Shown: one piece after another, positions 6,875 through 14,825 of the stretch
Numbering within the stretch: position 1 is the first letter of the stretch
Layout: every line of letters starts with the position of its first letter
Source of the DNA: Aestuariivivens marinum
GTDB lineage: Bacteria > Bacteroidota > Bacteroidia > Flavobacteriales > Flavobacteriaceae
Direction: 5' to 3'
DNA: 64,000 nucleotides
Assembly (NCBI RefSeq): GCF_022662175.1
Contig: NZ_JAKMCR010000002.1
Coordinates: 248,001-312,000 of the forward strand
Notes under the pieces: generated by a model
The model's input: the letters and a program-made list of their open reading frames with translations, nothing else
The model's database searches: none
What the model was told of the DNA's origin: nothing
Program-made: the position numbers and the translations under genes

Positions 6875-7726
6875 ATGAAGTACAAACTATATCTTCTCCT
6901 CTGTTTAATTCCAGTATCACTATTAAGTCAAAATGACCTATTAGACGAAATAGACACAGATACCACTTGGTCCAATTATGCAGATGCTGCTTTTAAAGGT
7001 TTAAAGATTGTGAATTTTGAATCAACTAAACTAGTAGCCAAAAAAGAATTCACCTTTATCGTTTCCCATAGATTTGGTAGTTTGAAAAATGGATTGGATA
7101 ACTTTTTTGGGTTGGATGAAGCCGTTACTCGTCTAAACTTTGTTTATGGGATTATGGATGGTTTAAACATTGGTTTCTCTAGAAGTTCATTTCAAAAAAT
7201 ATATGAGTTCTCATTAAAATATCGTTTGTTAAGACAAAAAGAAGGTGGGTTTCCTTTTACCGTAGTTGGATTTAATGAACTGCTAGTTAATACAGCCTTG
7301 GACGAAGTAGACCTGCCTTTGTTAGAGTTTAAACATCGCTTAAGCTATGTAACCCAACTGTTAATTTCCAGAAAGTTCAGTGCTAATTTATCATTGGAGA
7401 TAGCGCCAACATTTTTCCATGATAATTTTGTTTTTATTGATCAACAGGATAATTCTCAATTTGCCTTAGGTTTAGGCGGTCGCTATAAACTCGGAAAAAG
7501 ATGGTCTCTGAATATGGATTATGGATGGCATATGAACAGAGCAGATAATTCACCATTTAAAAACCCATTTTCCATTGGTTTCGATTTAGAAACAGGTGGC
7601 CATGTGTTTCAAATGCACTTCTCTAACGCCCAAGGCATGAATACCAACACCTTTTTAGGTCAAGGTTCTGGTGATTGGGGAGACGGTGATATTTATTTTG
7701 GATTTAACCTAAGCAGACGCTTTTAA
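6875..7726 (+). CDS. DUF5777-family outer-membrane beta-barrel protein
   Basis: Outer-membrane protein of 283 aa with signal peptide (…SLLSQN). Alternating amphipathic strands and the family-like stretches FKGLKIVNFESTKLVAKKEF, FIVSHRFGSLKNGLDNFFGLD, FVYGIMDGLNIGFSRSS and an aromatic C-terminus GFNLSRRF fit DUF5777. Members are commonly found beside cytochrome c-like lipoproteins and YceI proteins, as here (7760 and 8162). This suggests a shared envelope redox or lipid role, which is inference only. It is part of a close-packed plus-strand run. Confidence 0.85.
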   Translation: MKYKLYLLLCLIPVSLLSQNDLLDEIDTDTTWSNYADAAFKGLKIVNFESTKLVAKKEFTFIVSHRFGSLKNGLDNFFGLDEAVTRLNFVYGIMDGLNIGFSRSSFQKIYEFSLKYRLLRQKEGGFPFTVVGFNELLVNTALDEVDLPLLEFKHRLSYVTQLLISRKFSANLSLEIAPTFFHDNFVFIDQQDNSQFALGLGGRYKLGKRWSLNMDYGWHMNRADNSPFKNPFSIGFDLETGGHVFQMHFSNAQGMNTNTFLGQGSGDWGDGDIYFGFNLSRRF

Positions 7727-7759
7727 TTATAAATTTTATTAACCTTAATAATAAACGCT

Positions 7760-8116
7760 ATGAATTTTAAAAATTTAATCTTTGTTTTGGCTATTGCCTT
7801 TCTAACATTTAGTTGTTCATCCAGCAGTAGTGACGATTTATCAAATCCAGACTCAGACACAAGTGGTAAAACAACCTATAACGGTAACGTAAAAGCTATT
7901 ATGACAAGTAATTGTACAGGGTGTCATGGAAGCCCAACTTCTAATGGCGCACCATTTTCGTTAACGACCTATACACAAGTCAAAAACAGGGTAAACAGTA
8001 TTATTACAGCTATTAATAGTTCAACCAACCCAATGCCTCCCTCAGGTGGATTAATGCCACAATCTACAAGGGATATCATCCAAAAATGGAAAGATGATGG
8101 CTTATTGGAAAATTAA
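7760..8116 (+). CDS. Cytochrome c-like lipoprotein (single haem)
   Basis: Small exported haem protein (118 aa). Lipobox FSC with Cys19 predicts anchoring. One haem-binding motif CTGCH (Cys52, Cys55, His56) is followed by the class I cytochrome C-terminal signature NPMPPSGGLMPQSTRDIIQKWKDDG, where a Met of the MPP/LMP segments is the likely axial ligand. It probably transfers electrons in the periplasm or at the outer membrane. It lies between the DUF5777 barrel and YceI, a neighbourhood I recognise from other Bacteroidetes. Confidence 0.88.
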   Translation: MNFKNLIFVLAIAFLTFSCSSSSSDDLSNPDSDTSGKTTYNGNVKAIMTSNCTGCHGSPTSNGAPFSLTTYTQVKNRVNSIITAINSSTNPMPPSGGLMPQSTRDIIQKWKDDGLLEN

Positions 8117-8161
8117 ACAACCTAACTGGTAAGGTTTTGCTTATTTAATTAAAGTAGTATT

Positions 8162-8707
8162 ATGAAATATATAGTTTATTGTGTTTTCTTTTTAAGTACG
8201 ACGATTTATTCACAAACCAAATACCTCACCAAAACAGGAACTGTTGGTTTTGAAGCATCAGTACCTTCCTTTGAAGAAGTTAAAGCGGAGAATAACTCGG
8301 CAACTGCTATACTCAATGTAGAAAATGGAGAATTTGCTGCCTTAGTTTTGGTAAAAGGTTTTCGATTTAAAAATGCCTTAATGGAAGAACATTTTAATGA
8401 GAATTATGCGGAATCGGACACCTATCCTAAGGCCACTTTTAAAGGTACAATTGTAAATTTTGATTTTTCAACATTAGGTGATAACACCGCTTTAGCCATT
8501 GATGGCCAATTGAATTTTCATGGAAAAACCAATTCGATAGAAAATGTGCCGGCTATCATATCAAAAAAAGATAAAAATATAATTATTACTGGAGGTTTTA
8601 AGGCATTGGCTTCAGATTATGATATTAAAATTCCCAAAATAGTTAGCAACAAAATTGCAGAAGTAATAGAGATTTTCTTTAGTTTTGATTTACAAATCAA
8701 ACAGTAA
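8162..8707 (+). CDS. YceI-family periplasmic lipid-binding protein
   Basis: Exported protein of 181 aa with signal peptide ending TIYSQ. The YceI lipocalin-like pattern is clear: TGTVGFEASVPSFEEVKAEN, then FKNALMEEHFNENY, YPKATFKGTI, and the C-terminal DGQLNFHGKTNSIENVPAII. In characterised YceI proteins the barrel binds an isoprenoid such as polyprenyl or ubiquinone-like lipids. With the adjacent cytochrome c lipoprotein, a quinone- or isoprenoid-linked envelope function is plausible but unproven. Confidence 0.9.
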   Translation: MKYIVYCVFFLSTTIYSQTKYLTKTGTVGFEASVPSFEEVKAENNSATAILNVENGEFAALVLVKGFRFKNALMEEHFNENYAESDTYPKATFKGTIVNFDFSTLGDNTALAIDGQLNFHGKTNSIENVPAIISKKDKNIIITGGFKALASDYDIKIPKIVSNKIAEVIEIFFSFDLQIKQ

Positions 8708-8744
8708 CATAACCAATGCTTACTAAAATAAAATATATGACCTC

Positions 8745-9098
8745 ATGAAGAAGTTTTTTATTAAAATCCTATTGGCTCTCATTGCTCTAATCACGGTTTA
8801 TTTTTTATTTATGTACTTTGCTGTATATAGTGAAGGTGTCAGATCAGGAGATTTAATAAAATTCAGTAAAAAAGGTATGCTCTTTAAGACTTGGGAAGGT
8901 AAACTTAGTCAAGGGGTCTCGGAAGAGTTGCAATTCAATTTTTCTGTAGAAAAAGGAGATAAAAAGATAATTGAAGACTTAGAAAATCTTCAAGGAACTT
9001 ATGTAAAACTTACTTATATAGAACGCTACCGAACATTTTTCTGGTTAGGGGATACTAAGTATTTTATAAAACATGTTGAAAAAAGTAAAAGACCCTAA
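8745..9098 (+). CDS. Small single-pass membrane protein (117 aa)
   Basis: The N-terminal membrane anchor (residues 5-27) is followed by a soluble periplasmic part: YSEGVRSGDLIKFSKKGMLF, KTWEGKLSQGV, LQFNFSVEKGDKKIIEDLEN, YVKLTYIERYRTFFWLGDTKYFI. This is a conserved Bacteroidetes family, sometimes misnamed 6-phosphogluconate dehydrogenase in databases; no dehydrogenase motif is present. It is the last gene of the plus-strand envelope run, before a bidirectional terminator shared with carB. Function unknown. Confidence 0.8.
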   Translation: MKKFFIKILLALIALITVYFLFMYFAVYSEGVRSGDLIKFSKKGMLFKTWEGKLSQGVSEELQFNFSVEKGDKKIIEDLENLQGTYVKLTYIERYRTFFWLGDTKYFIKHVEKSKRP

Positions 9099-9105
9099 TG
9101 ATAAT

Positions 9106-9134
9106 AAAAAAAGCCGCTAAAAGCGGCTTTTTTT
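9106..9134. terminator. Bidirectional intrinsic terminator
   Basis: AGCCGCT / AGCGGCT stem with an AAA loop, flanked by A7 on the left and T7 on the right. It lies between the convergent ends of the envelope run (9098) and carB (9147), so it can serve both strands. Confidence 0.9.
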
Positions 9135-9146
9135 CTATAGATTGTA

Positions 9147-12002
9147 TTATTTACTCAAATACATCTTTCTTCTGGAGTATAAGTCGTAAAACTCGTCATC
9201 CTTCAAACTATCTATAAACAGGATACTTTCTCCTGTACTCTTCATTTCTGGACCTAAACGCTTATCAACATTGGGGAATTTATTAAATGAGAACACAGGT
9301 TGTTTTATGGCGTAACCTTCCAACTTTGGGTTAAAAATAAAGTCCGTTACCTTTTTCTCACCCAGCATAACCTTAGTTGCATAATTCACGTAAGGCTCTT
9401 TATAGGCTTTAGCAATAAAAGGTACAGTTCTGGAAGCTCTTGGATTGGCCTCAATAATATAAACCACATCATCTTTAATAGCGAACTGAATATTAATTAA
9501 TCCAACTGTATTCAATGCCCTAGCAATGGTATGGGTGTGGTCTATAATTTGTTGCATGACTAAATCCCCCAGGTTAAAGGCTGGTAACGTTGCATTGGAG
9601 TCTCCCGAGTGTACACCACAGGGCTCTATATGCTCCATAATACCAATAATGTATACATTGCCATCAGCATCACAAATAGCATCGGCTTCGGCTTCTATAG
9701 CACCATCTAGATAATGATCCAATAACAGTTTATTATTGGGGATTTTTCGAAGTAAATCTACCACATGCTCTACCAACTCCTCCTTGTTAATTACAATTTT
9801 CATTCCCTGGCCGCCAAGCACATAACTAGGTCTAACCAAAATTGGGAAATTCAATTTATCGGCTAACGCTAAGGCTTCGTCTGCATTTTCAGCCACACCA
9901 AACTCTGGATATGGTATGTTATGCTCTTTTAGTAAGGTTGAGAAACTTCCTCTATCTTCTGCCAAGTCTAACGATTCAAAACTTGTCCCTATAATCTTAA
10001 TACCGTATTTGGTTAATTTTTCAGCTAGTTTCAAAGCGGTTTGCCCACCTAACTGAACAATAACACCTTCTGGTTTTTCATGTCGGATAATATCGTATAT
10101 ATGCTCCCAGAAGACAGGTTCGAAGTATAACTTATCTGCAGTATCAAAATCTGTCGAAACGGTCTCTGGATTACAGTTAATCATTATGGTTTCGTAACCA
10201 CACTCTGCGGCAGCCAACACACCATGAACACAACAATAATCGAATTCAATCCCTTGCCCTATTCTATTAGGACCAGAACCTAAAACTACTATCTTTTTCT
10301 TTTTTGAAACTATACTTTCATTATCTGCATAACGCTCACCACCAGCTATTTCCATATCACTTTCAAAAGTTGAATAGTAATATGGTGTTTGGGCCCTAAA
10401 CTCGGCAGCACAAGTATCTACTAATTTGTATACACGCTGAATATTGAATTCATCCCTTTTGTTATACACCTGACTTTCCAAACAACCAAGCATATGTGCA
10501 ATCTGGCGATCACCATAACCTTTTTGTTTAGCCTCCAACAATAATTCTTTTTCTAAGGTATCGATGGTATACTTCGAAATTTCTTTTTCCAATTGAAACA
10601 ATTCCTCATATTGTTTTAAATACCACATATCTATTTTTGTGATATCATAAATTTGGCTTAACGGAATGCCCATTGCAATCGCATCGTAAATGACAAATAC
10701 CCTGTCCCAAGAGGCATGGGTTAATTTCTCAATAATTTGATTGTAATCCTTATAACCTTTACCATCGGCTCCTAAACCATTTCTTTTGATCTCTAATGAC
10801 TGTGTAGCTTTATGCAGAGCCTCCTGAAACGAACGTCCAATACCCATAACCTCACCTACAGCCTTCATTTGTAAGCCCAATGTTCTATCAGATCCTTCAA
10901 ATTTATCAAAGTTCCAACGTGGTATCTTTACAATAACATAATCTAATGTAGGTTCAAATAAAGCCGATGTAGACTTAGTAATTTGGTTATCCAATTCATC
11001 TAGTGTATAACCTATGGCTAATTTAGTAGCTACTTTGGCTATTGGATATCCTGTTGCCTTACTAGCTAAAGCTGAAGAACGCGATACACGTGGGTTAATT
11101 TCAATGGCAATAATATCTTCTTTTTCATCTGGACTTACAGCAAACTGTACATTACAACCACCTTCAAAATCACCAATACTGCGCATCATTTTAATAGCCA
11201 TATCACGCATTTTTTGATAAGTTCTATCACTCAAAGTCATGGCAGGAGCTACGGTAATAGAATCTCCTGTATGGATACCCATTGGATCCATATTTTCTAT
11301 AGAACAGATAATAACAACATTATCATTTTTATCACGAAGTAGCTCCAATTCGTATTCTTTCCACCCCATCATTGCTTTGTCAATCATCACTTCGTGAATT
11401 GGGGAAATTTCCAAGCCTCTACGTAATAATTTATCAAAATCCTTCTCATCATGAACAATAGCTGCTCCAGCTCCTCCTAAAGTAAATGAGGAACGAATAC
11501 ATAACGGAAAACCAAATTCTTGCGCAATTTCTTTTCCTTGCAAAAATGACGTGGCCGTAGCTTGAGGCGCCATAGCAACACCTATTTTTTCCATCAACTC
11601 CCTAAACTGCTCTCTATCTTCTGTTATATTAATGGCATTAATGTCTACGCCTATCAATTTTACTCCAAAATCTTTCCAAATACCTTTTTCGTCAGCTTCA
11701 ATACATAAATTTAAGGCAGTCTGTCCCCCCATAGTTGGCAATACAGCATCAATTTGGGGGTGTTCCTTTAAAATTTTAATTATGGATTTGGTATTAAGCG
11801 GCAACAAATAAACATGATCGGCCATTGACGGATCGGTCATTATTGTTGCCGGATTGGAATTAATCAATATCGTTTCAATTCCATCCTCTCTTAACGACCT
11901 TAAAGCTTGTGATCCAGAATAATCAAATTCGCACGCCTGCCCAATAACAATAGGTCCAGAGCCAATAATTAATATCGATTTAAGTTTAGAATTTTTCGGC
12001 AT
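9147..12002 (-). CDS. carB: Carbamoyl-phosphate synthase large subunit, without allosteric domain
   Basis: Makes carbamoyl phosphate from bicarbonate, ammonia (from the CarA glutaminase) and two ATP for pyrimidine and arginine synthesis. The protein is 951 aa with two homologous halves, each a pre-ATP-grasp (GSGPIVIGQACEFDYSG near residue 15; GSGPNRIGQGIEFDYC near 576) plus an ATP-grasp domain. It stops shortly after NKFPNVDKRLGPEMKSTGE, exactly where the roughly 120-residue MGS-like regulatory domain of the E. coli enzyme (1073 aa) would begin. UMP/ornithine control through that domain is therefore absent. No carA is adjacent. It is followed by a terminator shared with the convergent operon. 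Confidence 0.97.
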   Translation of the reverse strand: MPKNSKLKSILIIGSGPIVIGQACEFDYSGSQALRSLREDGIETILINSNPATIMTDPSMADHVYLLPLNTKSIIKILKEHPQIDAVLPTMGGQTALNLCIEADEKGIWKDFGVKLIGVDINAINITEDREQFRELMEKIGVAMAPQATATSFLQGKEIAQEFGFPLCIRSSFTLGGAGAAIVHDEKDFDKLLRRGLEISPIHEVMIDKAMMGWKEYELELLRDKNDNVVIICSIENMDPMGIHTGDSITVAPAMTLSDRTYQKMRDMAIKMMRSIGDFEGGCNVQFAVSPDEKEDIIAIEINPRVSRSSALASKATGYPIAKVATKLAIGYTLDELDNQITKSTSALFEPTLDYVIVKIPRWNFDKFEGSDRTLGLQMKAVGEVMGIGRSFQEALHKATQSLEIKRNGLGADGKGYKDYNQIIEKLTHASWDRVFVIYDAIAMGIPLSQIYDITKIDMWYLKQYEELFQLEKEISKYTIDTLEKELLLEAKQKGYGDRQIAHMLGCLESQVYNKRDEFNIQRVYKLVDTCAAEFRAQTPYYYSTFESDMEIAGGERYADNESIVSKKKKIVVLGSGPNRIGQGIEFDYCCVHGVLAAAECGYETIMINCNPETVSTDFDTADKLYFEPVFWEHIYDIIRHEKPEGVIVQLGGQTALKLAEKLTKYGIKIIGTSFESLDLAEDRGSFSTLLKEHNIPYPEFGVAENADEALALADKLNFPILVRPSYVLGGQGMKIVINKEELVEHVVDLLRKIPNNKLLLDHYLDGAIEAEADAICDADGNVYIIGIMEHIEPCGVHSGDSNATLPAFNLGDLVMQQIIDHTHTIARALNTVGLINIQFAIKDDVVYIIEANPRASRTVPFIAKAYKEPYVNYATKVMLGEKKVTDFIFNPKLEGYAIKQPVFSFNKFPNVDKRLGPEMKSTGESILFIDSLKDDEFYDLYSRRKMYLSK

Positions 12003-12060
12003 TTTCTTAGGGTTATATATTGTGTTTTAATTCGTTACAAAAATAGTAATCAATAGATAT

Positions 12061-12092
12061 AAAAAAAGGCGTTACACTTAAGTAACACCTTT
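12061..12092 (-). terminator. Intrinsic terminator after rpmH
   Basis: On the minus strand AAAGGTGTTAC pairs with GTAACGCCTTT (one G-U wobble) around a 6-nt loop, followed by a T7 run. It lies between rpmH and carB, so carB needs its own promoter in the short gap 12003-12060. Confidence 0.8.
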
Positions 12093-12115
12093 ATATTATC
12101 AACAATTGTTAATCA

Positions 12116-12277
12116 TTATTTCTTATGTCTTGACTCAGATGACACAGATAATTTCTTTCTTCCTTTAGCTCTTCTACGCGCCAATACTTTTCTTCCATTA
12201 GCAGAAGCCATTCTTTCTCTAAAACCGTGTTTATTTCTTCTCTTTCTTTTAGAAGGCTGAAATGTTCTTTTACTCAT
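12116..12277 (-). CDS. rpmH: 50S ribosomal protein L34
   Basis: Ribosomal protein of 53 aa, too short for routine ORF lists. The translation begins [20 protein letters not shown] and continues [20 protein letters not shown], ending [13 protein letters not shown]. This is the canonical L34 sequence with its TFQPS-x-RKR...HGFR-x-RM and GR-x-VL-x-RRRAKGR signatures. A strong sigma-A type promoter lies 72 bp upstream and an intrinsic terminator 24 bp downstream, so it is a single-gene unit. dnaA and rnpA are not next to it. Confidence 0.97.
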   Translation of the reverse strand: MSKRTFQPSKRKRRNKHGFRERMASANGRKVLARRRAKGRKKLSVSSESRHKK

Positions 12278-12579
12278 TATCTTGTATCTTTAAAATCTAA
12301 AATTGTAATGTTTTCAAGTGTCGTTTTGAGGTCTTCCAAAACTGAGGGCAAATATACAAAGCCTTTACAACTTTGCAAATCATTTTTATAAAATATTTCA
12401 CAAATATTTTTTTCTGTAAAAAAATCTTATAATCCCTTTATTTATTTGAGCTATGCCTGCTTTTTGTTAAGTGAACATGCATCAATTTTGATTAAATTTT
12501 AGTTTATTTGCAACGGGAATGAATCTGAAAGTTTCTTTTTCATTAAAATATTTCTTGAAATTATTTAACAATACACTTT
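12278..12579. other. Divergent intergenic region rpmH / TPR protein
   Basis: A 302-bp AT-rich gap. It holds the rpmH promoter at 12349-12379 on the minus strand. No further gene, hairpin or RNA was recognised. A plus-strand promoter for the TPR gene must lie in 12400-12579 but I see no convincing consensus match. Confidence 0.6.
12349..12379 (-). promoter_or_regulatory. rpmH promoter (Bacteroidetes sigma-A type)
   Basis: On the minus strand TTTG, 19 nt, TATATTTG: an exact match to the Bacteroidetes TTTG-N19-TAnnTTTG consensus, ending 72 bp before the rpmH ATG. Confidence 0.75.
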
Positions 12580-13158
12580 ATGTACAATAAAATCATAAAA
12601 CTCATAATAGCTACTGGAATTTTTGCCTATTCAGTTTATCAATTTTCTGAAGGTAATATAGGTAATGGCATAATGTATGTACTTTTATCGTCTATTTTTA
12701 TTTTTCTTTATTTTAAAAATGAATTCATCCTATTGGCTTTTTTACGTTTACGAAAACAGGATTTTGATGGTGCAAAAAAATGGCTCAATAAAATAAAGAA
12801 CCCGGAAACTGCTTTGGTTAAAAAGCAGCAAGGCTACTATAACTATTTACATGGTATTATGGTATCCCAGAGCAATATGAACGAAGCCGAGAAATACTTT
12901 AGAAAAGCGATTTCTTTGGGTTTGAATATGAATCATGATCTTGCCATGGCCAAATTAAACCTTGCTGGTATTGCATTTTCTAAACGCAGAAAGCAGGAAG
13001 CACAAAAACTTCTTAGTGAAGCTCAAAAGTTGGATAAACAAGGTATGCTTAACGATCAGATTAAAATGATGAAACAAAATATGAAGCGTGCCGTAGGCCC
13101 AAACCAACATTATGGTGCTGGTGCTTCATTAAGGGCACAAAAAAGAAGATCGAAGTAA
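12580..13158 (+). CDS. Membrane-anchored TPR protein (192 aa)
   Basis: Two hydrophobic segments at the N-terminus (about 7-23 and 29-52) anchor a helical domain with TPR-like repeats: FDGAKKWLNKIKNPETALVK, YLHGIMVSQSNMNEAEKYFRK followed by AISLGLNMNHDLAMAKLNLAG, and KRRKQEAQKLLSEAQKLDKQG. The basic tail is rich in K/R (…SLRAQKRRSK). Probably a cytoplasmic-face scaffold; partners unknown. Monocistronic by appearance, divergent from rpmH and convergent with the PHP gene. Confidence 0.8.
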   Translation: MYNKIIKLIIATGIFAYSVYQFSEGNIGNGIMYVLLSSIFIFLYFKNEFILLAFLRLRKQDFDGAKKWLNKIKNPETALVKKQQGYYNYLHGIMVSQSNMNEAEKYFRKAISLGLNMNHDLAMAKLNLAGIAFSKRRKQEAQKLLSEAQKLDKQGMLNDQIKMMKQNMKRAVGPNQHYGAGASLRAQKRRSK

Positions 13159-13243
13159 CTTAAGTTAGTTTCTCTTGGGGTTTTGTTTTAACAAGCAATT
13201 CATTCAAAACTTCCTTTATAAATAAAACTGGATTTATATATTT

Positions 13244-13263
13244 AAAATAGATTAATCTATTTT
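13244..13263. repeat. Perfect 20-bp palindrome in the convergent gap
   Basis: AAAATAGATTAATCTATTTT is its own reverse complement and is flanked by TTT on the left and TTAAA on the right. It lies between the convergent TPR and PHP genes. It has no loop or T-run typical of a terminator. An operator or cruciform is possible; AT-rich chance is also possible. Confidence 0.5.
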
Positions 13264-13407
13264 TAAACTATCGAAAACTCTTATGCTTCTATATTAAGTT
13301 CATAAGATTTTTTCAAATATTTAAAAAGTCATTCTTTTGTACTTCAATTAATTTAACTCAATACAAAGGCATGTAGACATCTAAACCGATTCCTTTATTT
13401 TCCTTAA

Positions 13408-14526
13408 TCAAATGTCATTTATGTTTGTTGATATATTCCATTCAATTACAGGTTGTTGTTTTGGAGCAGAAAAAGCTCTCAAAGCTTTTAATTTAAGGTC
13501 AAATTTCTTTAATCTTTCTATCGTCTTTATTAATAAAGTGGTTGACTTCCCTGCTTTTATCTCAAATACCGACGGCATATTATGGAATGTATAAGGTGTT
13601 TCATTTTCCCAAATTAAATCGCTACTACTTACATTTTCCAACTCAATTTTAAGAATAGAACCTTTATCTATATATGTGGCCTCATTAATTAGGACACTTT
13701 CTTTTAGCAAGGGTTTTAAAAATTCATCTCTTCCAACCAAAAGGGAATTAAACACCGCTACAGTCCGTTTTTCAAAAAGTGCTTCTTTAAGACTTTCCAA
13801 GGTTTTTTCCTTAGCAAAAACAAGGGTGATAGGACGATGGTTACCTTCTTCTGTATAGTCCCAATCAATGAGTCCATGTATATCACTCGTCCCCATAATA
13901 GTTAAGTTGTGCTCTAATGCCAAAGCAAGTGATTCTTCTGAGTAATTATTTGAGTTAATTACCTCAATACCGTGAAGTTCTCCTTTTTGGATTCGTTCTT
14001 TCTGAAAATCACTCCAAACAGGAATACCATCCTGTCTTTTATAATAAGGATGGTTCCAAAAAATAAAGGCGCCCTGCTTTTTTGCTTCAGCAAAAACTGC
14101 TTCGGAAGGATTAGTCAATAATTTGTTAGAATCAGTCACGAATATAGCATTACTATGCCCTATTGGCACCTTCCGGGTTATCTCAGAACCGGAAACAATC
14201 AACAAGTCATGGTCTTCAGCCTCTTTTAATGCAATTTCGTAAGCCCTATTGCGATCTGGGTGCGGAATATCTTTTTTGTGTGGCTGGTACTCTATATGCT
14301 CAGTTAACGAAATGGCGTCCAAGTTCTCGCGAAGAGCTTCACTTACCCTAATAGAAGGCCATACTTCCCCATCAGAGAACACAGTATGTTGGTGAAAGTC
14401 TGTTTTTAAAGTAATATACCCTTCTATATCTGGATAAGTCAAGGCCTCATTGCCTGCATGAAAATGCTGTGCATATAATACTGGAAATGCCCCAATAATT
14501 AGAAAAAAAAGATAAAAGTATTTCAT
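13408..14526 (-). CDS. Exported PHP-domain phosphoesterase-like protein
   Basis: PHP metal-dependent hydrolase of 372 aa with an export signal (MKYFYLFFLIIGAFPVLYAQ). The PHP metal ligands are visible in order: DFHQHTVFSDG (His45, His47), TEHIEY, SGSEITRKV, FWNHPYY, and GTSDIHGLIDW. The C-terminal 120 residues look beta-rich and are not part of the PHP core. The family includes histidinol phosphatases and nucleases. The signal peptide argues for a periplasmic phosphoesterase and against a role in histidine synthesis. Substrate unknown. It stands alone between the TPR gene and cardiolipin synthase. Confidence 0.88.
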   Translation of the reverse strand: MKYFYLFFLIIGAFPVLYAQHFHAGNEALTYPDIEGYITLKTDFHQHTVFSDGEVWPSIRVSEALRENLDAISLTEHIEYQPHKKDIPHPDRNRAYEIALKEAEDHDLLIVSGSEITRKVPIGHSNAIFVTDSNKLLTNPSEAVFAEAKKQGAFIFWNHPYYKRQDGIPVWSDFQKERIQKGELHGIEVINSNNYSEESLALALEHNLTIMGTSDIHGLIDWDYTEEGNHRPITLVFAKEKTLESLKEALFEKRTVAVFNSLLVGRDEFLKPLLKESVLINEATYIDKGSILKIELENVSSSDLIWENETPYTFHNMPSVFEIKAGKSTTLLIKTIERLKKFDLKLKALRAFSAPKQQPVIEWNISTNINDI

Positions 14527-14825
14527 GCTAATTTGGTTTTATTGATTAATAAATATTTAATTATTTTTAAAATTTATAGTTTGAAAGATAATAAATTGTT
14601 TGCCATTTATAGATTACTATTTAAAGGATTCTAATATTCACTCAATGCAATACAGAAAAATACTTTTGTGTCAATTGTAGATATTGAACAATTATATAAG
14701 TAGAGTTAGTATTATATAAATAACTCTAAAAATTCACATATTTAAACACAAGAAGTAGACTAAAATGTGTATTTTTTTAACCATTAGTTCTATCAAAGAG
14801 TATAAAAAATGAAAGTCGAAATAGC
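14527..14825. other. AT-rich intergenic gap with an inverted repeat
   Basis: A 299-bp gap between two minus-strand genes. The only structure seen is TAGAGTTA / TAACTCTA (14701-14708 and 14721-14728), an 8-bp perfect inverted repeat with a 12-nt spacer. No gene was recognised. Confidence 0.5.
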
